Source: Alentia gelatinosa | Taxonomy: Eukaryota > Annelida > Polychaeta > Phyllodocida > Polynoidae | Assembly (NCBI GenBank): GCA_950022655.1 | Contig: OX465583.1 | Location: forward strand, 71,187,152-71,251,151 | Direction: 5' to 3' | DNA: 64,000 nucleotides | Part shown: positions 30,468-40,885 of the stretch, piece after piece | Numbering within the stretch: position 1 is the first letter of the stretch | Layout of the letters: every line of letters begins with the position of its first letter | Program-made: the position numbers and the translations under genes | The notes under the pieces: generated by a model | Databases searched by the model: none | What the model saw: the letters and a program-made list of their open reading frames with translations, nothing else | Told to the model about the DNA's origin: nothing

Positions 30468-30944
30468 CACCCATGCCTACCTGTCCACCCACCCCACCCC
30501 TCCTCACCAGGCCTGTCAGGCAGTCGGGGAGGTCAAAACGTGCTAAGTCGTTTTATTTCTTAATTATGTCCATAATCAAAGACTTGAGTAAGTCTAGTCT
30601 TACCCCACCGCCTCCACTTGGTCGGTGCTCTCAACGTACACCAACCATGTGAGAAACTGGGTCTGCAGTGTACACTGAAAGAGGAAGGCATTAGACGAAA
30701 TGTTGTACGCAGCCCAGAGGCTCACCACTACACCTTATCTCCCCGGGAAGATCCTACAATAAGTAGAAGAGATGTTCAATTTAGAAGACATCATAGGGCT
30801 TTCTATTTTATGCGTTTTGGTGAGGGTTTCATAAAAAGAGATTATCCAATGATGAGATTATAAAAAAAACCTCCTCAAACTTGGTGAGAGGCACTGACAT
30901 GTTTATCTGGCTGGGAGGTGGGTATGTGGTATGGGAGAGGGATG
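30468..30944. other. otherwise unassigned stretch
   Basis: Apart from the open frame above, no feature was recognised. Confidence 0.35.
30588..30866 (+). other. open frame containing FMRFG, gene status doubtful
   Basis: A frame open from 30588 to a TAA at 30864-30866. It has no ATG before internal Met residues near its end. The C-terminal 22 residues include FRRHHRAFYFMRFGEGFIKR followed by DYPMMRL. FMRF followed by Gly and nearby dibasic sites recall FMRFamide-type neuropeptide precursors, but the Gly is followed by Glu and not by Lys/Arg, there is only one copy, and no signal peptide is visible. It lies outside the recognised repeats. It could be a chance frame or a partial exon. Confidence 0.15.
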
Positions 30945-31535
30945 ATTTTGGTAGATTGGCCACCGTCTCCGATTTAAGCCCAATACGCATCTACCGATTC
31001 ATGATTAAGCGATTAGTTCCCAAATCGTATAGGAGTCAGTGAACTTGCCCCAGGCGAATTACGCAATACCTCGGCCCGTGTCAGCCATCCAATCAAGTGC
31101 CATTTACCAACGTTCCGTTGTCGGTGACTAGATTCATCAACATGTTGATAAACTTTTGGCCACTGATTTATGAACATAGAAACCACAACTTGTCAGTGAC
31201 AAAATAACATCTGAAGGAGGTGGTTCACTAATCCTTGCCTGACCCTTGCCTAGCTGTGCTACATCTACCGACTTCGGCCGACTCCGTTAGGATGCCTTGC
31301 CTGAGACAAATTACCGTCTGTTTGTTGCCAACAAAGGTACACAAATGTTCCGAAATTGATAGATGTGTATTGGGCTTCAGAGGTTGGTCTGGTGCGATCA
31401 CTTTTAGCCAAAGAGCTCGAAAGAAATTTCTCGAAGCAAAGTAGGGTTTCAAACCTGGTTGCTTATAAACTGTGAATACTCACTACAAAACATGATTCGC
31501 TTAGCTAAATAATAGTAAAGTCTAACTTCCTGGTC
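30945..31535. repeat. repeat block paired with 59430-59610, interrupted by element D
   Basis: Left part 'attggccaccgtctccgat' (30953-30973) and right part 'gaggttggtctggtgcgatc' plus 'ctcgaagcaaagta' match the uninterrupted block at 59430-59610. The D element sits between them. Confidence 0.8.
30977..31376 (+). mobile_element. family D element, full-length reference copy (400 bp)
   Basis: Ends AGCCCAATACGCATCTACCG and GATAGATGTGTATTGGGCT. Flanks are TTA on the left and TCA on the right, and the empty paralogue at 59451 has a single TTA. TAA/TAA also flanks the copy at 37356. A 3-bp TWA duplication suggests a PIF/Harbinger-like non-autonomous element. No transposase. Confidence 0.85.
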
Positions 31536-32035
31536 TCATTATGAAAAAAGGACCCAAAAAAGAAAAAAAGGGAAAATGTTTAGATGAATAAGGAGCTACG
31601 AGAGTACTGCACTCTCCAACCAGAGTCTAGCACTCTCCAAGTACGAAGAAAGATCTGTTAGAAGAATGATTCACTCGTCAAGCAGATAATCTGATTCTAG
31701 TGGTCAGAAGATCAGCTCGGAGGGTGTCAGTCAGAGTATGAGGTGTCAAGGTTATCATGATGGAAGCCAGGTGGAGCCACCAGCCACGCTGACATGTCAA
31801 TCAACCATAATTAGGTCAATGTCATTTTGGTCAAGGACGACGAGGTCAGTTTCCAAACGTCACCCAGGCGGGCCGCATGTTGGGTGTGTTTGAAGTGTGC
31901 AAAATTCCTGTGGGTAATTAAGGTGATTAGAGCAATTAGTAGAGATGTCGATTAGGAGTGATGGACAGGTGAAGGGTGGTGGAGGGGTCACAGAATGGTC
32001 AAGGCCCTTACAGATAGTATCTGTCGTCCGATGCG
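31536..32035. other. unassigned stretch
   Basis: No gene or repeat recognised. Confidence 0.35.
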
Positions 32036-32039
32036 TACA

Positions 32040-32190
32040 CCTTTATCCCACCCCTCACATATCTATCTCCATAGACTTCACGCAATGTGCCATGGTTATG
32101 CCGTGAAATATTTATATGTTACTGCTGACATATGAAGTTTAAAACATGTGACAGGGTAGGATAAAATCTAAAAATCACTCAATTTCAGAT
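32040..32190 (+). mobile_element. HT-T-like bordered segment, diverged
   Basis: TATCCCACCCCTCACATATC start, 'ccatagacttcacgcaatg', and junction CAGGGTAGGATAAAATCTAA at 32152. The hairpin after it is not recognisable. Confidence 0.65.
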
Positions 32191-32334
32191 CTAATTATTT
32201 CATCTCCTGCTGTAGTATACATTTTTACTCATTGATATTTTGTCTCTGTGGAGAAATCGATCCTTCTAGTTCGAAGCATTCAACCATGTAATCCATCATT
32301 TATGAAGAGCCGACTAAAAAATAAAGATGATAGG

Positions 32335-32670
32335 AAATCTCGTAGATCATATTATTTACGGTGTTTATAGACAATAATCGATGGTTTGGTGAAATGGCGG
32401 CCGTAAACCAAGAGTGGTTGACGCGTATTAATACACGAGCTCTTTTCGAATGAATTAAACCCAGTAATTGCTATATCAAAGGGAATAAGAATATGGACTA
32501 TTTCTCTACTCTATTGCATAAAGGGACTATTTCTGCCGTATACCATGGTTTTGAGGCCGTATACCACAGATGTGAATCCTTATACAACAGTTATGGTATC
32601 TGACAGTTTTTATACAATGGATCGTAGTTTACCCATGATAACCCATACATTTTCAATGGGTCTTAGTATA
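32335..32670 (+). mobile_element. family H element
   Basis: Left hairpin arm ('acaataatcgatggtttggt', 'aaaccaagagtggttgacgc') with the right arm mostly lost. Then the body 'attaaacccagtaattgcta', 'gtataccatggttttgaggc' and the end AGTATACGATGG. Confidence 0.75.
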
Positions 32671-33027
32671 CGATGGCCAGTTCCTGAGTTTCTCATTTAG
32701 TTCCTCCCGTCGGTGGATGAAGGGCATCAGATCTGCAGAACGGAGCTAAACGAACAGAGACAACCTCTTTCTTCAGTCAGATTATTTGAGACGTGTTAAT
32801 GCGATAAGGACATGCGATTGTCTCCACCTCTTTCTTGTCACGCTTTTTGGGTATCGTTTTTCCCAGTTCTTAAAGACTCGTGATTTCAATGTGAAACCCT
32901 GCCCAGTCATCCGATCTCCCGGGCCGGCCGTACGACCACGGTCCGGTCACATGACCGTGGGCCGTGTCATGTGACTTGAGCTGCAGTCAAAACAGGTATC
33001 AGAGGGAGGCTTGACGACATGGAGATG
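32671..33027. other. unassigned stretch
   Basis: A local palindrome 'gaccacggtccggtc' with 'atgaccgtggg' at 32933. No gene. Confidence 0.35.
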
Positions 33028-33029
33028 TT

Positions 33030-33145
33030 CGTTTGTTTTTTTGTATGTATTTTTGGGTAGTTTAATGTCCAATATATTTTATTAGACTTACTCTGGGTTT
33101 GACCGACTCTATGAAATGGAGGCGTGGAGGTGAATTTTTGTAGAA
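33030..33145 (-). mobile_element. SINE tail fragment
   Basis: 'tttgggtagtttaatgtcca' and 'ttagacttactctgggttt' match the tail half of the SINE at 187-490. The tRNA-like head is missing. Confidence 0.7.
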
Positions 33146-33370
33146 TCTTTCACATTGACACAGTGATCTCATAGTATTGTTGGAAGTAGGAAAGTTTTCT
33201 GTCATGGCCTCCTTCCCGTATATGTGTGAGGCGCGGGAGGTGGAGTCTGTTTATAGACGTGGTTGCCTCGTATACATGTGAGGAAACTTGTCCCTATAAG
33301 TGCCAACAACACTTAATTATATTATTTAAGTCAAGTCACATGCTACTGGGCAGATGAGGAGCGGGCAGTT
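33146..33370. other. unassigned stretch
   Basis: No feature supported. Confidence 0.35.
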
Positions 33371-33885
33371 AATGTGTGCTGAACTGGTTGGAGCAGGTCT
33401 GAACTGGTCTGAAATAGTCTGAACAAGCCTGAGCAGGTCTGAACTACTCTGAACAGGTCCAAGCAGGTTTGAAATGATCTGAGCAGGTCTAAACTTATCT
33501 TAGCCGGTCTGAGTTGGTCTGAGCAGGTCTGAGTTGGTCTGAGCAGGTCTGAGTTGGTCTGAGCAGGTCTGAGCTGGTCTGAGCAGGTCTGAGCAAGTCT
33601 GAACTGGTCTGAACTGGTCTGAACTGGTCTGAGCAGGTCTGAGTTGGTCTGAGCAGGTCTGAACTGGTTTGAACTGGTTTGAACTGGTCTGAGCTGGCCT
33701 GAGTTGGTCTGAGCAGGTCTGAACGGGTCTGAACTGATTTGAGCAGGTCTCAGCAAGTCTGGGCTGGTCTGAGCTGGTCTGAGCAGGTCTGAACTGGTCT
33801 AAGCAGATCTGAGTTGGTAAGAACAGCTCGGAGCTGCTCGGAGCTGCTCGGAGCTGCTCGGAGCTGCTCGGAGCTGCTCGGCGAG
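33371..33885. repeat. decamer tandem array with a sequence switch
   Basis: Units of 10 bp, mostly GAGCAGGTCT and GAACTGGTCT, followed at 33828-33880 by about five to six copies of a different decamer, GAGCTGCTCG. A 137-codon minus-strand frame (LRPAQTSSDQF-like) is a product of the repeat. Confidence 0.9.
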
Positions 33886-34115
33886 CCAGGCGCTCACACT
33901 CCGTGGTTACGCGGCGGCGGAGAGGGGCTTGAGTACATCACTGGCTGCCAGTGCTACACATGTCAAACACAGAGCGGGTGTTTATTACACCGACCTCCTC
34001 CAACCTCTACAGAGAGCTGCTCCAAGACTCACTCCCCTCCCCGAGCAGTAGCCGCCCAGTGTTACCATGACGGGCGTCTTAATGTGAGCAGTGAGCAGTT
34101 AGCAGTCCCCCCTCC
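33886..34115. other. unassigned GC-rich stretch
   Basis: No gene recognised. Confidence 0.3.
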
Positions 34116-35105
34116 CTGAGAGACAAGTCTCACTATTGTAATCACAACCATTTATAGTCCCCGCTCCATGAGATACCAGTCTCACTATTGTAATCACAAC
34201 CATATACAGTCCCCCCTCCATGAGATATCAGTCTCACTATTGTAATCACAACCATTTATAGTCCCCGCTCCATGAGATACCAGTCTCACTATTGTAATCA
34301 CAACCATATACAGTCCCCCCTCCATGAGATATCAGTCTCACTATTGTAATCACAACCATATACAGTCCCCCTCCATGAGATACCAGTCTCACTATTGTAA
34401 TCACAACCATATACAGTCCCCCCTCCATGAGAGAGAAGTCTCACTATTGTAATCACAACCATATACAGTCCCCCTCCATGAGATATCAGTCTCACTATTG
34501 TAATCACAACCATATACAGTCCCCCTCCATGAGATATCAGTCTCACTATTGTAATCACAACCATATACAGTCTCCCCTCCATGAGATACCAGTCTCACTA
34601 TTGTAATCACAACCATATACAGTCTCCCCTCCATGAGATATTAGTCTCACTATTGTAATCACAACCATATACAGTCCCCCCTCCATGAGAGAGAAGTCTC
34701 ACTATTGTAATCACAACCATATACAGTCCCCCCTCCATGAGAGAGAAGTCTCACTATTGAAATCACAACCATATACAGTCCCCCCTCCATGAGATATTAG
34801 TCTCACTATTGAAATCACAACCATATACAGTCCCCCCTCCATGAGATATCAGTCTCACTATTGAAATCATGACCATTTACATCCTCCCCCCCTCTCCATA
34901 AGATATCAGTCTCACTATTGAAATCATGACCATTTACAGTCCCCCCCTCTCCATGAGATATCAGTCTCACTATTGAAATCATGACCATTTACAGTCCCCC
35001 CCCCCCCCCTCTACATGAGATATCAGTCTCACTATTGAAATCATGACCATTTACAGTCACCCCTCCATGAGATATCAGTCTCACTATTGAAATCATGACC
35101 ATTTA
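34116..35105. repeat. 52-bp tandem repeat, about 19 copies
   Basis: Unit includes 'gtctcactattgtaatcaca', 'accatatacagtcccccctc' and 'catgagatatca'. The last six or so units switch to 'gaaatcatgaccatttac', so the array shows a directional variant gradient. C-run length varies. The array abuts a SINE. Confidence 0.9.
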
Positions 35106-35435
35106 GGGGTGGGGAGTTAGCTCAGTTGTTAGGGCACTGGACTCATAATCCCAAGGTAGTAGGACTTTACAAGTGTGTTTGGGTCTCACTGCAGCCACCT
35201 CTCTCCCTCATCCCCAGCAGTGCTATATCAAAGGCCAATCCTTCTCATACCATGTCTATGTGGTGTGGGAAGTAAAAGAGCGTAGGGGTGAGATTTCTAC
35301 CTACATTCATCTCATAGATTCGATCACTACACTTGTGGTGTAAAAGAACCTTGAGAAAGTCTGGTGAGAACCTCTAATGGTTAACCGGACGTTAAATCAA
35401 AACCACCAACTAACCAAACAACCAATTACAGTCTA
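35106..35435 (+). mobile_element. tRNA-derived SINE, full length
   Basis: Head GGGGAGTTAGCTCAGTTGTT with an A-box-like TAGCTCAGTTG, ACTCATAATCCC in the anticodon-arm position and a weak B box (GTGTTTGGGTCTCAC). The body contains 'cataccatgtctatgtggtg' and 'ctacattcatctcatagatt', and the tail 'aaccggacgttaaatcaaaa' is followed by (ACCA)-rich sequence. Opposite orientation to the copies at 187 and 56786. Confidence 0.85.
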
Positions 35436-35499
35436 CCCTCCAAGGGAACCTTCACCATTAGAGCTGGTGACTTCATTGTAAGGAGAACTATTGATAATC

Positions 35500-35912
35500 T
35501 CAGTATTTCCACATTGAAATGAAGACATAGACAATAAACGATGATTTTTTGGACAGGCAGCCATAAACCACGAGCGGTTGACACATACTAATACACAAGC
35601 GCTAGCAAGTGTATAACGATGTCAACCTCGAATGGTTTACAGAGCTGCCTGTCCACATAATCATCGTTTGTTGTAATTATTATACATCTTCTCGAATACA
35701 TTAAACCCAGTAATTGCCATATGAAGGGGTATAACACTAGGGACTATTTCTTTGCTCTATAGCAAAAAGGGACTATTTTCCCGTATACCATGGTTTTAAG
35801 GCCGTAAACCACAGATTTGAATCCGTATACCACAGTACACTGACAGGTTTTATTGAATGGGTCCCCATACATTCTCAATGGGGTCTTTGTATACGATGGA
35901 TAATAAATGGCA
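35500..35912 (+). mobile_element. family H element, complete
   Basis: Hairpin arms 'acaataaacgatgatttttt'/'ggacaggcagccataaacca' and 'ggtttacagagctgcctgtc'/'cacataatcatcgtttgttg'. Body 'attaaacccagtaattgcca', 'gggactattttcccgtatac', then the terminal TTTGTATACGATGGATAATA. This copy defines the family best. Confidence 0.85.
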
Positions 35913-36125
35913 GGGCGGTATGGGGTAGAGGCCGTTACTGGTTAGAGGTACCACGAATAGATTTCTTGTTTATATGGCATGAAGAGGAACCAGACATTGA
36001 TGGCATAACCTGCTGGGACACATGATACCTGGTACTTTCCATCATCAGGACTGCTCTATCGAAGTTAGAGATGCTCCCATTCTTGTCGTTATAATTGCAG
36101 CATTCGTGACCTGAGTTTATCATAG
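35913..36125. other. unassigned stretch
   Basis: No feature supported. Confidence 0.35.
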
Positions 36126-36149
36126 CTTGGCTCTCATTGATAAAGCTAC

Positions 36150-37125
36150 GCGATGCCTGATTGGCCTACCACTGTGTTTAGATCAATATAAAGGCCAGAG
36201 TGGCCCAATGCTGTGTTTAGATCAATATAAAGGTCTGAGTGGCCCACTGCTATGTTTAGATCTCTATAAAGTCCTGAGTGGTCCAGAACTGTGTTTAGAT
36301 CAATACAAGGCATGGTGGCCCAATGCTGTGTTTAAATTAGTATAAAGGTCTGAGTAGCCCACTGCTGTGTTTAGATCAATATAAAGCCCTGAATGGCCCA
36401 ATGCTGTGTTTAGATCTCTATAAAGTCCTGAGTGGTCCAGAACTGTGTTTAGATCAATACAAGGCTTAGTGACCCAATGCTGTGTTTAGATCAGTATAAA
36501 GGTCTGAGTAGCCCACTGCTGTGTTTAGATCAATGCAAGGCTTAGTGACCCACTGCTGTGTTTAGATCAGTATAAAGGCTGAGTGGCCCAATGCTGTGTT
36601 TAGATCTCTATAACGTCCTGAGTGGTCCAGAACTGTGTTTAGATCAATACAAGGCATGGTGGCCCAATGCTGTGTTTAAATTAGTATAAAGGTCTGAGTA
36701 GCCCACTGCTGTGTTTAGATCAATATAAAGCCCTGAGTAGCCCAATGCTGTGTTTAGATCAATATAAAGGTCGGAATGGCCCACCACTGTGTTTAGATCA
36801 ATATAAAGGTCTGAGTGGCCCAATGCTGTGTTTAGATCTCTATAAAGTCCTGTGTGGTCCAGAACTGTGTTTAGATCAATACAAGGCATGGTGGCCCAAT
36901 GCTGTGTTTAAATTAGTATAAAGGTCTGAGTAGCCCACTGCTGTGTTTAGATCAATATAAAGCCCTGAATGGCCCAATGCTGTGTTTAGATCTCTATAAA
37001 GTCCTGAGTGGTCCAGAACTGTGTTTAGATCAATACAAGGCTTAGTGGCCCAATGCTGTGTTTAGATCAGTATAAAGGTCTGAGTAGCCCACTGCTGTGT
37101 TTAGATCAATATAAAGGCTGAGTGG
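36150..37125. repeat. about 25 copies of a 36-39-bp repeat with higher-order structure
   Basis: The unit is typified by 'cccaatgctgtgtttagatc' plus 'aatataaaggtctgagtgg'. Four unit types follow in the same order five times: one with 'gatctctataaagtcctga', one starting TCCAGAACTG with 'caatacaaggc', one with AATTAGTATAAAGG or CAGTATAAAGG, and one starting CCCACTGCTG. This is a tetrameric higher-order repeat of about 150 bp. Confidence 0.9.
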
Positions 37126-37352
37126 CTGGTGATGGAGGTTTCCAGGAGAGGGTGAGATTGATCACTCTTAATAATGGGTTTCAGCAGCTCAGGCCATACT
37201 TAAGTGTAAAATATCATGTGACGTCTCAATTGTGGCACGAAACCTCTCAGCAATAAATCACGAGATTACAAAACAGGGTTCAATAATAGGAATGTAATGA
37301 ATGAGCACAAAGTTGCAGTTAGAGGAAAAAGGAATCTGATGAAGACTTGAAG
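37126..37352. other. unassigned stretch
   Basis: No feature supported. Confidence 0.35.
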
Positions 37353-37355
37353 TAA

Positions 37356-37769
37356 AGTCCAATACACATCTACCGATTCAGATTTGAACGGTTATTTCTC
37401 AAATCATATATGAGTCGGTGAACTTGTCACAGGCAAATTATGTAATTCCTTGGCCCTTGTCGGCCACCCAATCAAGAGCCATTTACCAACGTTCCATTGT
37501 TGGCGACTGCATTTATCAAAATGTTGATAAACTTTAGGCGAGCGCTTTAGAAACATCAAACCACAACCCGTCATCGACAAAAGAAGATCTCAAGGAGTTG
37601 GGGGGGGGGGGGGGGCGTCACTAATCGTTGGCTGATCATTACCTAGCTGTCCTACATCTACCGACTAGGTCTGACTACATTAGGATGCCTCGCCTGGGAC
37701 AAGTTACCATTCCTTTGTCCCCGACAAAGGTACATCAATGCTCCTAAATCGGTAGATGTGTATTGGGCT
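37356..37769 (+). mobile_element. family D element, complete
   Basis: AGTCCAATACACATCTACCG and CGGTAGATGTGTATTGGGCT ends with TAA immediately on both sides (37353-37355 and 37770-37772). Slightly longer than the 30977 copy because of a G run at 37600-37615. Confidence 0.9.
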
Positions 37770-37944
37770 TAAGCGAAGACCAGCAGGAGAGAGCGGCTCC
37801 AGCAGGGTACTAAGGAGTTGCACGTAGCTGTATACGCTCATTACAGTGTTGGTAAACTTTAGAGATACAAGCTCACGACCAATTAATCACTGTAGTAGCT
37901 AGGGACGTAAACATGCTGTACCTTGTATATTACTATATATACCC
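37770..37944. other. unassigned stretch
   Basis: No feature supported. Confidence 0.35.
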
Positions 37945-38432
37945 ATGCCGCATATACTGTAAATACGCACTGTTTCGCCATACAACGTAAAGATACTGTA
38001 CGGAACTATAGAGGAAATCTATAAAAATTTAGGGTCTGCGTAATTTAGCCTCGGCGTAATATTACTACGCGTCAACTCCTCAGAGCATACGACGGCTTAT
38101 ATCTGAACCTAGTCAATATTGTGTATATTTATTATAGAGGAAACCTATGAAGGTTTACGGTCAGAGCTCATAATCCATCAAGTTTGAATCGCGTAGTAAT
38201 TCACAAGGCGAACACTATTCGTCCGAGTCGACTAAAACATCAGTTGTTAGGCTAAATCAAATTCATTATTTCATCAATTTCGGATATATAGAAAGTATAT
38301 AACGACCTACCATGCTTGTACAAGCTACAAAACTCGATGATGATTTACGTTTAGTACAGAACTCGGCTGTGCGAACTGTAAATTATCATCTCATTTTGTA
38401 CCTTGTACAGCATGGTCATGTGGTTCTATATC
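37945..38432 (+). repeat. family R element interrupted by other hairpin modules
   Basis: Start ('catgccgcatatactgtaaa', 'cgcactgtttcgccatacaa') and hairpin (38300-38425, 'accatgcttgtacaagctac'..'accttgtacagcatggt') match 12455-12776. Between them, about 38010-38215 holds relics of the 1422 hairpin and of HT-C ('tttacggtcagagctcataa'). Confidence 0.75.
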
Positions 38433-39360
38433 ATCACAAGCAGCACCCAAAGTAGATTACTAAGAGAGGTAACTGATTGGGATTATTGTTATATCTGGGA
38501 GGTGTTTCTAAAACTAAGAACGAAATTGGTTGAACCATTACGAATAGTATAAATCTCAGGCGATAGTGAACACGATCGGAGTGTCAGTCCGTTTTTATAA
38601 ATGTGGTTCTTGGACTTCTGGACAACTTTTGCAATTATAATTTTTCTCCTATCTTAGCTGAAAACTGTTTATTATGAAGAATTGAACTCACCAAGCAACG
38701 CATCTAAAAAAGTTCATTTGTAACCTTTCAAAAACACCAAAAATAAAGATATTTTCCTTATCGTTATTTTAAGACCGTTCTCCATATATACGGATCATTT
38801 TAGACAGAGAGAATCCAACAAAGCCCACGATAAGATCAATTCTTTTATCATCCTTAGTTTAAAAACACTGTATACGGAAATCTAAGATAAAAATCGACCG
38901 GAAGTGGCCAACCCCTGGTCACATGACCACTGATACGGAAAGTTGCTGGTCCCCATCGAGCACCGTTAACGAGGGCTTAAGGACACCCGGGTACCAGCGA
39001 ACTAGTCCCTCTGGCGGAGGTTTTAAGAAGCAGGCTGGCGCGGAGCATCACGGGATACTAATGAGGTCACGTGGCCACAGGTGAAAGCAGAGCCACCTGT
39101 GGGTAATTGTTGGTACCATAATGAAAGCCTGCTCTGACTGGTACCCGGGTCTGACTGGGCGGGAGCGTCTTGCCGGACTGGTCCCCCGTAGGAGGGATAG
39201 GACGGCGACGGTAGAGTTGTGTAAACTTTGAGCTGCCAGGTCTCTACACTGGCCGCCAGAGCTACACTACGTTAGCTCTGGTCCGCTTAAATCCGTGGTC
39301 GCCTTGAACCACTACAGGGACACGTCTGTTACTCTCCTGTCAGAATTTGTTAACTGAATC
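38433..39360. other. unassigned stretch; GC-rich single-copy-like part at 38930-39340
   Basis: The GC-rich part has no match in the window and contains a CACGTG at about 39070. It could be host sequence, but no exon or promoter can be supported. Confidence 0.35.
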
Positions 39361-39582
39361 TTTGGCTCGTTTAATAAACTCGGATCATACATGTAGACCT
39401 TTTTCTGTATGCCATAGAGACCCAAGGACGATGTGGGTGAACTTTATTCTTTACACTTATGGATGACCTTATGGACGGCTAATACTTAGCGAGCAGACTT
39501 AAATATCATCAAAGAATAACACTAGTACAGGCACAGAGAATTGTCCTCATTTACGATTCTAGATTATTAAACGAGCCCCTGT
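39361..39582. mobile_element. family Q element
   Basis: Ends 'ggctcgtttaataaactcgg' and 'agattattaaacgagcccc' with inner 'acatgtagacctttttctgt'. Like 13903 in layout. Confidence 0.75.
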
Positions 39583-39589
39583 TTAATAA

Positions 39590-39842
39590 CTTAAGCCTGT
39601 GAAAGGTCAGTGTACAAGGAGACCTCGTACGAGGGTTATCAATTAGGAAAATTCAAGCTGGTTCAGCTGTCGTACCAGACCAAACGTCGTCTATAAGTGT
39701 TGAATGAAGTTTACCCAAATAGTCTCTGGGTCTCTTTGGCATACAGAAAATGGTCTTCATGTAGGGGGGTAGATTATTAAACGGGCCCCAGGCTCGTACA
39801 TTGACACCCTTTTCCATACACCAAGGAGACCCAACGTTATTT
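39590..39842. repeat. two further family Q pieces, adjacent
   Basis: A right half ending 'agattattaaacgggcccca' at 39789, then a left-end fragment 'ggctcgtacattgacaccc' with 'ccaaggagaccca'. They are fused at the GGGCCC end. Confidence 0.6.
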
Positions 39843-39897
39843 CACTTAATGTGTCATCGGACCAGGCCAACGTGTCTTAAGTATCAGGAAGTTCATG

Positions 39898-40172
39898 CAC
39901 CCTGGTACTTTTCCACCATAGACTTAAATTTGGAATTCGTACTCAGTGCCCATGGGGAACAATGTATTTAGAAAAAAAACACTGGATAGGGGATTATATC
40001 ACAAATATTAGCCAATTACTCAATGCGAGGAGTGAGATAAATTCAGAAACCTATTCAAGTTTAGGGCCAGAGCTTGATCCCATCGCTACGCAATTCACGC
40101 GGCTTACTGTGGATTACTACGCTATTCAAACTCGATGGGAGACGAGCTCTGGCCGTAAACTTACATAGGGTT
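39898..40172 (-). mobile_element. HT-C element, subtype 2
   Basis: 'ctggtacttttccaccatag' start, junction AGTGAGATAAATTCAGAAAC at 40030. Hairpin arms 'gggccagagcttgatcccat' and 'gatgggagacgagctctggc' around GCAATTCACGCGGCTTACTG. Confidence 0.8.
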
Positions 40173-40670
40173 ACTGAATGATTGGACATAGAAAGTTGCT
40201 GCTGAATGCTTTTTTTTTTTTTGTTTGGAAAGGTTTTATTGACGATTATGGATTCACATACGAATACATGATTTTCAATCGCGTCGTCATACAAACATAG
40301 AAGGTCGAGATTAGACATGAAAAAAAACAGCCGGGTTCACAGCAACCCAATTAGGTTATGAGCAACGGACAGTTATAATGTTCACTTGTTATAACAGTCA
40401 TGTAGTATTCCATTGATACAGTATTGCAAACTACTGGTAAGCTGTTTTGCTACTTACGTTTGTTATATCCGGTATATAAAATTGTGTATGTGCCCCTCCT
40501 CATGTGAGCACGTATCTCTACGTTCCCCCTCGGGGGCCGGTAGATCAGTCAGTCGCATTAACACATGAACAGATGCCACTAAACCGCGCCGAAATTACAT
40601 TTCATGGAGCTTTTCAAACTTGATTTCCTTCCTAGGGTCGTGACCTGTCAGTTTTCTAAACACACGTCAG
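40173..40670. other. unassigned stretch
   Basis: T run at 40210-40222. No gene or repeat recognised. Confidence 0.35.
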
Positions 40671-40885
40671 TAGAAGTCCCTGACCATCCTCCGCCCCGCC
40701 GACCGCCCTCCGACCCCCTCCGATCACCCCCGATGTCCGCCGACCCCCGCCGATGTCCGCCGACCGCCCGCCGACCTCCATCCGGCCCCCGGGGCGTTAA
40801 GAAGAGCGACATTTTTGTAAAATTAGCGCCCGAGGAGTTCTCGCCCCCACCCCGAGAGGGCGCCACCCCGACAGAGCAGCGCCCC
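40671..40885. other. CpG-rich patch with short CCGATGTCCGCCGACC repeats
   Basis: High CpG density in contrast to the AT-rich surroundings. 'gatgtccgccgacc' occurs twice. A 95-codon frame across it is Pro/Arg-rich from composition alone. It could be a small CpG island or a decayed minisatellite. Confidence 0.4.

Noticed and set aside
33343..33756. 137-codon Ser/Gln/Pro-rich frame
   Set aside because: Translation of the decamer array. A 10-bp unit gives a 30-bp reading cycle that happens to lack stops.
34246..34634. Overlapping frames with YMVVITIVRL repeats
   Set aside because: Frames of the 52-bp tandem array on the minus strand, broken wherever the C-run length changes.
36150..37125. CRISPR-like array
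   Set aside because: Units are directly tandem with no unique spacers, and the surrounding sequence is eukaryotic in character.
40671..40885. CpG island promoter of a host gene
   Set aside because: The patch is short, contains tandem CCGATGTCCGCC units and has no recognisable exon or splice signals next to it.
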